A DNA stretch of 38,409 nucleotides. It comes from CAYLMM01 sp964646035. Lineage in GTDB: Bacteria; Krumholzibacteriota; Krumholzibacteriia; LZORAL124-64-63. The notes beneath the pieces are model-generated. The model was not told where the DNA came from, searched no databases, and saw nothing but the letters and a program-made list of their open reading frames with translations. Numbering within the stretch: the stretch's first letter is position 1; each line of letters begins with the position of its first letter. Position numbers and translations under genes: made by a program. The stretch lies in assembly GCA_964646035.1 (NCBI GenBank), contig CAZYDJ010000010.1, positions 1 to 38,409 of the forward strand, read 5' to 3'. Positions 8,582 to 18,742 of this stretch are shown piece by piece.

Positions 8582-9334
8582 ATGACGCCGCAGCGCGTAG
8601 ATCGCAATATCCAGGCGATCGTTTTCGATCTCGACAACACCCTGACCGACTTCATGGTGGTCAAGCGCAACGCCATCGTGGCCGCCGCCGACGCCATGGT
8701 CGACGCCGGCCTGTGCCTTGACGCCGCGGAGGTCACCGACCGCATCTTCAAGATCTACGACGCGAGAGGCATCGAACATCAGCGGGTCTTCAACATCTTC
8801 CTGCAGCAGGAGATGGGCGAAGTCGACGACAAGATACTGGCCTCGGCGGTGGTCGCCTATCGCCGCGCCCGGGAATCATCGCTGGTCCCGTACCCCCACG
8901 TCACGCTGACGCTCAATCGTCTGCTGAAGGAGGGCTACAAGCTGGCCGTGGTCAGTGACGCCCCTCGCTTCGAGGCTTGGCTGAGACTGTGCAATCTCCG
9001 GCTGCAACACGTTTTCGATGTCGTGCTGACCTATGACGACACCGGCGAACGCAAGCCCAGCCCGGTTCCGTTCGAGATGGCCCTCAGCCGGCTGGACGTG
9101 CTCCCCGGACAGGCCGTCATGGTGGGGGACTGGCCGGAACGCGACATCGTCGGCGGGGCGGGAGCCGGGTTGCATACCGTCTATGCGCGCTACGGCGACA
9201 CCTACGAATCCGCCGACCGCGATCGGGAAAAGGGCGATTCCGGCGCCGAGTTCGAGATCGACGATCTGCTCCAGTTGCTGGATGTCCTGGACCGGCTCAA
9301 CGGCGGGAAGGGAGTTGAAAAGCCATGCGGATAG
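8582..9334 (+). CDS. HAD-superfamily hydrolase (TIGR02253-like)
   Basis: 250 residues from ATG 8582, preceded by GGAAGGGAG; the open frame upstream to 7934 is antisense to the CPBP gene and is not coding. HAD motifs are complete: motif I FDLDNTLTD (Asp16 nucleophile, Asp18), motif II VVSDAP, motif III Lys in GERKPSP, motif IV GDWPERD. A helical cap lies between motifs I and II (residues ~25-100). The cap start NAIVAAADAMVDAGL resembles the TIGR02253 group of phosphatases seen mostly in archaea and some bacteria. Substrate unknown. Its last 10 bases overlap the NAD(P)HX repair gene, so it is the first gene of a three-gene operon. The acidic tail (ESADRDREKGDSGAEFEIDD) has no known motif. Confidence 0.87.
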   Translation: MTPQRVDRNIQAIVFDLDNTLTDFMVVKRNAIVAAADAMVDAGLCLDAAEVTDRIFKIYDARGIEHQRVFNIFLQQEMGEVDDKILASAVVAYRRARESSLVPYPHVTLTLNRLLKEGYKLAVVSDAPRFEAWLRLCNLRLQHVFDVVLTYDDTGERKPSPVPFEMALSRLDVLPGQAVMVGDWPERDIVGGAGAGLHTVYARYGDTYESADRDREKGDSGAEFEIDDLLQLLDVLDRLNGGKGVEKPCG

Positions 9335-10899
9335 CAACAGCCAAACAGATGGGCGAGGTTGATCGCGAGACCATCGCCGGCGGCGTTGCCGGACTCGACC
9401 TGATGGAGACCGCCGGCCGGGAGATCACCTGGGAAATGCTTCGGCTCTATCCGGGGCTCGACCACGGGGATCATGTCGCGGTCTGCTGCGGCAAGGGCAA
9501 CAACGGCGGCGACGGGCTGGTTATCGCCCGCCTGCTCGAGGGACTGGGATTCACGGTCACGGTGATGCTGCTGGCCCCAGCCGAGGATTGCTCCCCGGAG
9601 GCCCGGACCAACCGCGATCGTTTGCCGCCGGGCGTGGAAGTAACGACTCCCCGGCGCGAGGATTGGGCCGACTGCTGGTACAACATCTGCGGCGAGGCGG
9701 ATCTGGTGGTCGACGCGGTATTCGGCACCGGAGTCAAGCCGCCGATCGGCGACGATTACGCCGCCCTTTTCCGGGCGTTCAACACCGGCGGCGCGCCGGT
9801 GGTCAGCGTCGACATCCCGTCCGGAGTATCCGGCGATACGGGCTCGGTATTCCCGGTAGCTGTCCGGGCCGAAACCACGATCACCGTCGGTTTGCCCAAG
9901 CTGGGACTGTTGCTGCATCCCGGCAGAGAACACATCGGCGACCTGTCCGTGGTGGATATCGGTTTCGATTCCGCAATCTGCAGCAAACACACCTCGTGCT
10001 GGGAATACCTGTTGCCCGATGATTACGCCCTGCTCCTGCCCGAGCGCCCCGGCGACGCCCACAAATACAAATGCGGCACGGTGCTGATCATGGCGGGATC
10101 GCGTCGATTCGGCGGCGCAGCCATCCTCACCGGGATGGGAGCGTTGCGCTCAGGCGCCGGATTGGTGACCCTGGCCCTGCCCGAAATCCATTCCCAGGCG
10201 GCCCTTGCGGCCTTGCCGGAAGTTCCCCAGATCGCCCTGCCTTGCGGATCGGCCGGCGGCATCTCGCCGCTCGATCGGGATATGCTGTCCACTCTGCTCA
10301 AACGGCAGTCCGCTGTCGCAGTCGGCCCGGGCATCGGCGCCGACCCCGCGACCGACAAGTGCCTGGTCGATCTGCTCGCGAAGTTGCAGCTGCCGGTGGT
10401 CGTCGACGCTGACGCCATCTCCGCCTTCGCCCGGCTGGGTCGCGAACCCGAATTCGCTTCCAAGCAGGTCGTGTTGACTCCCCACGCGGGAGAGCTGGCG
10501 CGGCTGGCCGGGATCGACAGCTTCGCGTTGGGGGAGCGTCGCCTCGAACTGGTTCCCGAATTCGCAGCCAAGTGGGGAGTGACCCTGGTGGCCAAGGGAG
10601 CGCCGACTTTGATCGGACATCCCGACGGCACGATGACGATCAATCCCAACGGCGACGACTGCCTGGCCCACGGCGGCACCGGCGACGTGCTGACCGGATT
10701 GATCGGCGGGCTGCTCGGACAGGGCTGCTCCGCGGACGCAGCCGCCCAGCTCGGGTGCTGGCTCCACGGACGCGCCGGCGAGTTGGCGACCGCCGAGGTG
10801 GGCTCCCGGCGCTGTATCAGCGCCGGCGACGTGGCGGCATTCCTGGGCGAAGCCTTCGCCGAGCTGGAAACCTGTGATTCCTACGGAGGCGATCGGTGA
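9325..10899 (+). CDS. nnr: Bifunctional NAD(P)H-hydrate epimerase / ADP-dependent NAD(P)H-hydrate dehydratase
   Basis: 524 residues, the usual length of the fused YjeF-type enzyme. Residues ~1-220 are the epimerase domain (start RIATAKQMGEVD, GKGNNGGDGLVIAR at about 53-66, and VVDAVFGTG). Residues ~235-515 are the ribokinase-like dehydratase domain: VLIMAGSRRFGGAAILTG, VAVGPGIG, VVVDADAIS, TPHAGELARL, and the nucleotide/catalytic HGGTGDVLTGLIGGLL with its conserved GTGD Asp. The protein repairs damaged (hydrated) NADH and NADPH in the cytoplasm by epimerising the R form and dehydrating the S form. The ATG at 9325 overlaps the HAD gene by 10 bases, and its TGA overlaps the tsaD GTG. Nothing looks degraded. 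Pairing with tRNA-modification genes is common. Confidence 0.95.
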   Translation: MRIATAKQMGEVDRETIAGGVAGLDLMETAGREITWEMLRLYPGLDHGDHVAVCCGKGNNGGDGLVIARLLEGLGFTVTVMLLAPAEDCSPEARTNRDRLPPGVEVTTPRREDWADCWYNICGEADLVVDAVFGTGVKPPIGDDYAALFRAFNTGGAPVVSVDIPSGVSGDTGSVFPVAVRAETTITVGLPKLGLLLHPGREHIGDLSVVDIGFDSAICSKHTSCWEYLLPDDYALLLPERPGDAHKYKCGTVLIMAGSRRFGGAAILTGMGALRSGAGLVTLALPEIHSQAALAALPEVPQIALPCGSAGGISPLDRDMLSTLLKRQSAVAVGPGIGADPATDKCLVDLLAKLQLPVVVDADAISAFARLGREPEFASKQVVLTPHAGELARLAGIDSFALGERRLELVPEFAAKWGVTLVAKGAPTLIGHPDGTMTINPNGDDCLAHGGTGDVLTGLIGGLLGQGCSADAAAQLGCWLHGRAGELATAEVGSRRCISAGDVAAFLGEAFAELETCDSYGGDR

Positions 10900-11906
10900 A
10901 GATAATGGGCATCGAAACTTCCTGCGACGACACCAGCGTCGCGCTCTACGATTCCGAGCAGGGAGTGCTGGAGAATCTCGTCTCCAGCCAGGTCGATCTG
11001 CACGGGCATTTCGGCGGAGTGGTGCCGGAGCTGGCTTCCCGGGCGCATCTGGTTAATCTGCTGCCGCTGGTCGATTATATGCTCGATCGCCGCGGCATGA
11101 CCGTGGCCGACGTCGACGGCGTTGCGGTCACGGCCGGGCCCGGCCTGATCGGCGCGCTGCTGGTCGGCCTCTCCACCGCCAAGTCGATCTGTTACGCGTC
11201 CGGCAAACCGCTGGCCGGCGTCCATCATATCGAAGGCCATATCCTGGCCAACGCATTGACCGAACCGATGGTCTTCCCGGCCGCCGTGCTGGTCGTTTCC
11301 GGAGGCCACAGCGAAGTCGTGCTGATGAGCCGCGTGGGCAGCTATCAACGCCTCGGCGGCACCCTCGACGACGCGGCCGGCGAGGCCTTCGACAAATCCG
11401 CTCAACTGCTCGAGCTGCCCTACCCGGGCGGTCCGGTCCTGGACCGGATCTCGGCGGACGGCAGACCCGGCGCCTTCAAGTTCCCTCGCCCCCTGATGCG
11501 GGATCCCCGCATTGTTTTCAGCTTTAGCGGCTTGAAGACCGCGGTCAGGCTCGAGGTCGAGAAACTGCCCCGTCCCTTCACTGACCAGGCCCGGGCCGAC
11601 GTGGCTCTCGAACTCAACGAGGCCGTCGCCGAAGTCCTGGTCCACCGCCTCGACCAAGCCGCCCGCGAGCACCGGGTGCGCGCCGTGTATCTGGCCGGGG
11701 GAGTTGCCGCCAACAGCGTACTGCGCCGACGCGTAGCCGCTCTGGCCGATGAACTCGGGGTCCATTTCCGACCACCCGAACTGGCATACTGCACAGACAA
11801 CGCCGCCATGATCGCCTATGCCGGATGGGCCCGCCTCGACGCCGGCCACAGCGACGATCTCTCCCTGGACAGCTTTGCCCGCCGTCCAATCGCCTCCTGG
11901 CGCTGA
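10896..11906 (+). CDS. tsaD: tRNA N6-adenosine threonylcarbamoyltransferase TsaD
   Basis: 336 residues, full family length. The GTG start at 10896 has GGAGG at 10884-10888 and overlaps the preceding TGA; an in-frame ATG at 10905 is less likely. Motifs: GIETSCDDTSVALYD at the N-terminus, VPELASRAH near residue 45, GPGLIGALLVG, the metal-binding HHIEGH near 110-115, VSGGHSEVVL, and the final CTDNAAMIAYAG. TsaD transfers the threonylcarbamoyl group to A37 of ANN-decoding tRNAs, acting with TsaB and TsaE, which are not in this window. It is the last gene of the HAD-nnr-tsaD operon; I see no clear hairpin terminator in the 54 bases before the sigma-54-type promoter. Confidence 0.97.
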   Translation: MKIMGIETSCDDTSVALYDSEQGVLENLVSSQVDLHGHFGGVVPELASRAHLVNLLPLVDYMLDRRGMTVADVDGVAVTAGPGLIGALLVGLSTAKSICYASGKPLAGVHHIEGHILANALTEPMVFPAAVLVVSGGHSEVVLMSRVGSYQRLGGTLDDAAGEAFDKSAQLLELPYPGGPVLDRISADGRPGAFKFPRPLMRDPRIVFSFSGLKTAVRLEVEKLPRPFTDQARADVALELNEAVAEVLVHRLDQAAREHRVRAVYLAGGVAANSVLRRRVAALADELGVHFRPPELAYCTDNAAMIAYAGWARLDAGHSDDLSLDSFARRPIASWR

Positions 11907-11960
11907 TCTGATTCTGCAAACCTCCTCGTAGTTCCCCTTCGTATCCAGTTGTTCCGCCAG

Positions 11961-11976
11961 TGGCATACATATTGCA
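11961..11976 (+). promoter_or_regulatory. Sigma-54 (RpoN) promoter
   Basis: TGGCATACATATTGCA matches the -24/-12 consensus TGGCACG-N4-TTGCA: invariant GG at 11962-11963 and GC at 11974-11975 with exactly 10 bases between, plus TGGCA and TTGCA arms. Transcription would start near 11987, giving a leader of ~50 bases to the ATG at 12036. No sigma-54 activator gene (AAA+ enhancer-binding protein) lies in the window, and I did not identify an upstream activator site. Confidence 0.8.
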
Positions 11977-12035
11977 AATCGGGCCGCGCCGGGGTTTTCC
12001 CAGTGCTTAGTGCCTCAGAATGCATGGAGATCGCA

Positions 12036-13028
12036 ATGTCTGATGGTGATTTGATCCTTGTCGTCGACGACGAACCGCCTATCCGGACAATTCTCAAGTA
12101 TATGCTTGAGAAAGAAGGATTTACGGTTCACTTGGCTCCCAGCGGCGACAATGCGATCGAGTGGTTGAAGACCAATGAGCCGGACCTGGTGCTGTTGGAT
12201 GTGATGATGCCCGGTCGTGACGGTTTCTCGGTTCTGGAATGGATACGTGGCCAGATTCGGACCAATACCCTGCCCATAATCATGCTTACCGCCCGCGGCG
12301 ATGTCTCCCAACGGGTGCGCGGGCTCGAGAGCGGGGCCAACGACTATCTGACCAAGCCTTTCGTCCAGGAAGAGTTGAAGCTCAGGGTGCGCAACATGCT
12401 GCAGTTGAGCCGCAGCCAGCGCGACGCCAACCCGTTGACCGGACTGCCCGGCAACCGGGCGATCACGCAGGAGTTGCAGGCCAGGTTGGAGGCGGGACAA
12501 CCGTTCGCCTACCATTATCTCGATCTGGACAACTTCAAGGCCTACAACGACTACTACGGCTATTCCCGCGGCGACCGCGTCATCTGCCTGCTCTCCGAGA
12601 CGATCTCGGGCGAATTGGACCGGCTCAACCTGGAAGAAGTGTTCGTGGGACACGTGGGCGGGGACGACTTCGTGGTCATCTCGTCGCCCGAGGACGCGTT
12701 CGACCTGGCCGAGCTGATCAAGGACAAATTCGACGAGGGAATCCGCTTCCTCTACGAGCCCGAGGATTGGGAGCGGGGATTCATCGAGGTACCCGACAGG
12801 ACCGACGATCTGCAGAAATTTCCGCCGGTGTCGGTGACCATCGCGGTCGTTCTGGATTCAACGGGCCGCTTCGGTCACATCGGCAAGCTGAACGCCGTGA
12901 TGGCCGAGCTGAAGAAATACGGAAAATCACTGCCCGGCAGCGTCGTCGTCCGCGACCGCCGGACGCAGATCCTTCCCGGTGAAGCCGAAACGCTGGCCAC
13001 TCCGGGCGGCGGCGAGAAGGCCGTCTAG
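12036..13028 (+). CDS. Response regulator with receiver and variant GGDEF domain
   Basis: 330 residues from ATG 12036, chosen for GGAG at 12026-12029 and because it lies downstream of the sigma-54 start; ATG 12024 is an alternative. Residues 1-125 are an intact receiver: acidic pair Asp11/Asp12, phospho-acceptor Asp55 in LLDVMMPGRDG, Thr in LTARGD, Lys107 in TKPF. Residues ~130-315 are GGDEF-like (NPLTGLPGN, YLDLDNFK with metal-type Asp163/Asp165). The signature is HVGGDDF (208-212 GGDDF): the metal/catalytic Glu is Asp and the usual Arg before the motif is His. No RxxD inhibitory site is visible five residues upstream. It may be a weak cyclase, a GTP/c-di-GMP binder or inactive. It is first in a four-gene operon with two CheY-like receivers and a kinase; its TAG abuts the next ATG. 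Confidence 0.85.
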   Translation: MSDGDLILVVDDEPPIRTILKYMLEKEGFTVHLAPSGDNAIEWLKTNEPDLVLLDVMMPGRDGFSVLEWIRGQIRTNTLPIIMLTARGDVSQRVRGLESGANDYLTKPFVQEELKLRVRNMLQLSRSQRDANPLTGLPGNRAITQELQARLEAGQPFAYHYLDLDNFKAYNDYYGYSRGDRVICLLSETISGELDRLNLEEVFVGHVGGDDFVVISSPEDAFDLAELIKDKFDEGIRFLYEPEDWERGFIEVPDRTDDLQKFPPVSVTIAVVLDSTGRFGHIGKLNAVMAELKKYGKSLPGSVVVRDRRTQILPGEAETLATPGGGEKAV

Positions 13029-13427
13029 ATGAGGAACGGAATGGAAAAGCATCGAGTTCTGATCGTCGAGGACGAGGCGCCTCTGGTGTCGTTGCTGGTC
13101 CGCACCTTCAGCGAAGAAGGATTCGAAGTGGCCACCGCAGGCGATGGTATCGACTGCATGAACAAGGTCGCCACCTTCCTTCCCGACGTGATCATCATGG
13201 ACATCATGATGCCCAAGCTCGACGGGATCGACGCCACCAGGCTGCTGCGTTGGAACAGGGAATACGCCGACACTTTGATCGTTGCGCTCTCAGCCCGATC
13301 CGATCACGAAATTCGTGAGCAGATGCGCAAAGCAGGCGCTGATCTGTACATGACCAAGCCTTTCGTCATATCTCATCTCGTGGAGCGGGTTAAGGAACTG
13401 CTCGAGGTGAGGGCGGGGCTGCACTAG
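13029..13427 (+). CDS. Stand-alone response regulator receiver (CheY-like)
   Basis: 132 residues if started at ATG 13029, immediately after the previous stop; ATG 13041 (giving MEKHRVLIVEDE, with GAGG 6 bases upstream) may be the real start and would make 128 residues. A single complete receiver: VLIVEDEAP acidic pair, phospho-acceptor Asp in IIMDIMMPKLDG, Ser in ALSARSD, Lys in MTKPF. There is no output domain, so it acts by protein contact or as an intermediate in phosphorelay. It lies between the GGDEF-variant regulator and the large kinase, 16 bases upstream of the latter; the likely phosphodonor is that kinase. Confidence 0.92.
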   Translation: MRNGMEKHRVLIVEDEAPLVSLLVRTFSEEGFEVATAGDGIDCMNKVATFLPDVIIMDIMMPKLDGIDATRLLRWNREYADTLIVALSARSDHEIREQMRKAGADLYMTKPFVISHLVERVKELLEVRAGLH

Positions 13428-13443
13428 AAACAGGCGGATCAAG

Positions 13444-16152
13444 ATGTTCCTAGCCATCGAGTCTACCGGAATCCTGGCTGCATTCACGCTGCCGTACGCG
13501 GAACAGGGATTGTTGATGTCCCTGGTCATGCTGGTCGTCTGCGGCCTGTTCATCCTGAGGATGAGACAGGACGAGGCCGCCCAGGCCGAATGCGACGCCA
13601 AGCGCGAGAAGCGGGTCACCAACCTGGAGAGATTGCTGCAGATAGCGGCGCGTATCCACGCGACCCGCAGTACTTCCCAGCTTCTTGACGATATCGCCGA
13701 CGAGGTGCGTAAGTCGCTCGGTTTCCGCATGGTCCTGCTGCGTATCTTCGAACCCAAGACGGGCATCTTCGAGGCGCGGGCCTTTGCCGGGGTCGACGAG
13801 GAGGGACAGATCCATCTGGCCAACAGACCGGTGACGCAGGAGGATTTCCAGCGGATCACTCCGCCCAACTGCCGCGTCTCGGACAGCTATCTGGTGACTC
13901 ACTGCGACGAAGAATGGGAAGAGGCCACCGCCGGCGCCTACACGCCCGATCTCGGCGAACGCACCGAAGGCGAATGGTCCGAAGAGGACATGCTGATCGT
14001 GCCCCTGTCGTCGCTCGACGGCGAAATCGTCGGATACTTCAGCGTGGACGATCCCATCGACCGCAAGATTCCTTCGCTGGAAGTGATCAGGCAGCTCGAG
14101 CTTTTCGCCAACCAGGCCGCGACCGCCATTTCGTCGGCCCAGCTCAACGCCCAGCTCCACCAGCAGAACGCCGAACTTTCCCGCGCCGCGAAGCAGTCGC
14201 AGCAGCTCAACGACATGAAGAGCGACTTCGTGGCCAACGTATCGCACGAGTTGCGCACGCCGCTGACTTCGATCAAGGCCTATTCCGAAGCGCTTTGCCG
14301 CGGCAGCCTGGACAAGTCGACCGAAACCGAGTTTCTCGAGGTCATCCACCAGGAGAGCGAGAAGCTGGCGGTGATCATCGACAACCTGCTCGACCTGTCG
14401 CGCATGGAGGCGGAACAGGTCACCCTCAACCGCCATCAGACCGACATGGTGGCCCTCGCCAAGGGCATCGAGGCCAGCGCCAAGAGCCAGGCCGATGCCC
14501 GCGGCATCAAGTTCACCGTCACGATGGACCGCGACGACATCCGGCTGGCTGTCGATCCCGACCTGATCCGCCAACTGATCCGGCATCTGCTGGACAACGC
14601 GCTGAAGTTCACGCCGGCCGGCGGCGAGGTGCGGCTGTCGCTGATGGACGGGATCTCCTCGGTGCGGATCTGCGTCGAGGACACCGGCTCGGGCATCCCG
14701 ACCAACAAGATGGCCTACATCTTCGACCGATTCTACCAGGTGGACAGTTCCTCGACCCGCCAACACGGCGGGCAGGGGATCGGCCTGGCCCTGTGCCGCG
14801 ACATCGTCACGCGGCACGGCGGGCGCATCTGGGGCGAGAGCGTGCAGCCGCACGGCATGCGCTTCAACGTGGTCCTGCCGCGGACCCACGGCATCGTTCA
14901 TCGCTCCGTGCGCAACGACAAGCTGCCGGTCTTCAACGATCCCCAGGAATTCGCGGGCAAGCTGATCCACTGGATCGGCGAGTTGATGCGGGTGCGGATC
15001 GTTTCCCTGATGGTGCCCGACGCCGACGGCGAACATCTGGTGATCGAGGCGGCGATGGGTCTCGAGGACAGCGTCGTGCAGAGGACGCGCATCCGGCGGG
15101 GCAAGGGCATAGCCGGCAAGGTGTGGGAGACCGGCGAGACCTTCCTGGTGACCGACGTCGCCAGCGACGACAGGATCGAGTGGGATCCCGGCCGTGACAG
15201 ATACGCCACCGGATCCCTGCTCACCGTCCCGATCCGCTATAACGGCGAGATCCTCGGCGTGGTCAACGTCAACAATCGCCTCGACGACAAGCCGTTCACG
15301 AGGCGCGACAAGTTCCTGCTCGAGGCCTTGTCCGACAGGCTCGGCACGATTCTCTATCGCGCCGCCGCCTACCAGCGCCGCAGCCGTGACTACGCCGCCC
15401 TGCGCGAAGCCCTGCGCACCGGTGTCGCGGTCCGCCGCGCCCGGTACGACCGGCTGACCGAGATCTGCCACGAGATCTGCATCGCGGCCGGCTCCTCTTT
15501 GGGCATGGGCCAGGCCGATATGGCCAACCTGACCTTCGCGCTGCAGCATTATGATCTTGGGCTCTCCGGCGTACCCGACGCCATCCTCTACAAGACCACG
15601 CCCCTGACCCAGGACGAGTGGGAAACCATCAAGCAGCACGTGATGCGCAGCCTCGATCTGGTCGCCCCGCTGGATTCGTCGGCCGATGTGCGCCGGATCA
15701 TCCAGCACCATCACGAGCACTTCGACGGTTCCGGCTATCCGGAGGGGTTGAAGGGCAACGAGATTCCGCTGGGTTCGCGTCTGCTGGTGCTGGTCGACAG
15801 CCTCAACGCGATGCTGCAGGGCCGGCCCTACCGACGGGCCATCAGCCTGCGCGACGCCCTGGCCGAGATCCGGGACCGTTCGAACCTGCAGTTCTGCCCC
15901 CGTTGCGCCGAGGTCTTCGCTGCCGAGGCGCAGCGCTTCCGCGCCCGCATAGCGAAGCTGCAGTCGGATCGCACGCTCAATCCGGCCACTCTGGGCTATA
16001 CGCCGGCGGATCTGGTCAACGACGAGGAAAACGAGGGCATCGTGGTCAACGGCGAATTGGATCCCGAAAACGCCCTGGTCGGCACCTTGGCCGGCAAGAA
16101 TGAAGATCCCGCCGAAAGCGCCGAAGATGAGATCCTGACCCGACAGGAGTGA
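13444..16152 (+). CDS. Multidomain sensor histidine kinase: GAF - HisKA - HATPase - GAF - degenerate HD-GYP
   Basis: 902 residues. One hydrophobic span at ~23-40 anchors it, with the rest cytoplasmic. Residues ~60-235 form a GAF-like sensor; HisKA has VSHELRTPLTS with phospho-His268; HATPase has N-box Asn385 (DNALKFT), DTGSGIP and GGQGIGLAL. Then come a second GAF domain at ~500-645 (GKGIAGKVWETGE, SLLTVPI) and an HD-GYP-like domain at ~665-830. The HD-GYP part keeps HHHEHFDGSGYPEGLKG (755-771), His732 and Asp785. The HD dyad, however, is Tyr703-Asp704 with a His shifted to 702, and the usual DAxDAM is DSLNAM (Asn). CPRC at 818-821 replaces the usual FDP region. The kinase should be active; phosphodiesterase activity is doubtful. 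A kinase core followed by GAF and HD-GYP is an unusual order. It is flanked by receiver genes on both sides. Confidence 0.88.
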   Translation: MFLAIESTGILAAFTLPYAEQGLLMSLVMLVVCGLFILRMRQDEAAQAECDAKREKRVTNLERLLQIAARIHATRSTSQLLDDIADEVRKSLGFRMVLLRIFEPKTGIFEARAFAGVDEEGQIHLANRPVTQEDFQRITPPNCRVSDSYLVTHCDEEWEEATAGAYTPDLGERTEGEWSEEDMLIVPLSSLDGEIVGYFSVDDPIDRKIPSLEVIRQLELFANQAATAISSAQLNAQLHQQNAELSRAAKQSQQLNDMKSDFVANVSHELRTPLTSIKAYSEALCRGSLDKSTETEFLEVIHQESEKLAVIIDNLLDLSRMEAEQVTLNRHQTDMVALAKGIEASAKSQADARGIKFTVTMDRDDIRLAVDPDLIRQLIRHLLDNALKFTPAGGEVRLSLMDGISSVRICVEDTGSGIPTNKMAYIFDRFYQVDSSSTRQHGGQGIGLALCRDIVTRHGGRIWGESVQPHGMRFNVVLPRTHGIVHRSVRNDKLPVFNDPQEFAGKLIHWIGELMRVRIVSLMVPDADGEHLVIEAAMGLEDSVVQRTRIRRGKGIAGKVWETGETFLVTDVASDDRIEWDPGRDRYATGSLLTVPIRYNGEILGVVNVNNRLDDKPFTRRDKFLLEALSDRLGTILYRAAAYQRRSRDYAALREALRTGVAVRRARYDRLTEICHEICIAAGSSLGMGQADMANLTFALQHYDLGLSGVPDAILYKTTPLTQDEWETIKQHVMRSLDLVAPLDSSADVRRIIQHHHEHFDGSGYPEGLKGNEIPLGSRLLVLVDSLNAMLQGRPYRRAISLRDALAEIRDRSNLQFCPRCAEVFAAEAQRFRARIAKLQSDRTLNPATLGYTPADLVNDEENEGIVVNGELDPENALVGTLAGKNEDPAESAEDEILTRQE

Positions 16153-16529
16153 TGGAATTGCGCCAGATCCTGATCGTCGACGACGAAAGTTCTATCCGCC
16201 ACATCCTCGATTTCAGCCTCGACGCGGAAGGCTACCGCGTGCTGCAGGCCGCGGACGGGGCGGAGGCCCTGGACATCGCGGTCGCCAAGAGCCCTGACCT
16301 GATCATCATGGATGTGATGATGCCCAATCTGGACGGCTTCGAAACCTGCCGCCGCCTGAAAACCGACCCCCGAACGAAGAATATCCCGGTAGTGCTGCTG
16401 ACCGCGCGCGCCACCAAGAGTGATCGCCGGCTGGGTCGGGAGGCCAAGGCGGACGCCTTTATCACCAAACCCTTCAGTCCCCAGAATCTCCTGGACACCG
16501 TTCAGTCATTCCTTGGAGTTACCAGCTGA
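16152..16529 (+). CDS. Stand-alone response regulator receiver (CheY-like)
   Basis: About 125 residues. The start is uncertain. ATG 16152 overlaps the kinase stop (TGATG) but lies only ~2 bases after AGGAG; TTG 16158 (giving MRQILIVDDE) has better spacing, and a GTG at 16149 is also in frame. A complete receiver: VDDE acidic pair, phospho-acceptor in IIMDVMMPNLDG, Thr in LLTARAT, Lys in ITKPF. No output domain. As last gene of the sigma-54 operon and translationally coupled to the kinase, it is a likely phosphorylation target and competes with the receiver at 13029-13427. No T-rich terminator is visible downstream. Confidence 0.9.
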   Translation: MELRQILIVDDESSIRHILDFSLDAEGYRVLQAADGAEALDIAVAKSPDLIIMDVMMPNLDGFETCRRLKTDPRTKNIPVVLLTARATKSDRRLGREAKADAFITKPFSPQNLLDTVQSFLGVTS

Positions 16530-16541
16530 GTCCGCCACCCA

Positions 16542-16591
16542 TTCCGGTGATCCCTGCCGGCGGCAAGCCCGATGATCCGTTCCGGTGATCC
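16542..16591 (+). repeat. 12-bp direct repeat TTCCGGTGATCC
   Basis: Perfect copies at 16542-16553 and 16580-16591 (38 bases apart, about 3.6 helical turns) in the short region before priA, just upstream of a candidate promoter at 16601-16629. A pair of operator half-sites is possible; chance is also possible. Confidence 0.45.
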
Positions 16592-16600
16592 AGCCGGGCA

Positions 16601-16629
16601 TTGCCCGTTCGCTTCCGGGCAACTAGTAT
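16601..16629 (+). promoter_or_regulatory. Candidate sigma-70-type promoter for priA
   Basis: TTGCCC at 16601-16606 and TAGTAT at 16624-16629 with a 17-base spacer. The start point would be near 16636, ~64 bases before the priA TTG. The spacer overlaps a small inverted repeat (GCCCG...CGGGC). Prediction only. Confidence 0.45.
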
Positions 16630-16699
16630 TCCTCCCGTAGGATCAAGCCAATGCCGTCGCCGTTCCCGGGGGCGGTCCGGCCCACACCGGGGGAACGCC

Positions 16700-18738
<2,039 letters not shown>

Positions 18739-18742
<4 letters not shown>

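Noticed and set aside
13450..15720. 756-codon open frame on the minus strand opposite the GAF-kinase-HD-GYP gene
   Set aside because: Low-complexity His/Gly/Val/Asp-rich translation with no motifs; the plus strand encodes an unmistakable histidine kinase.
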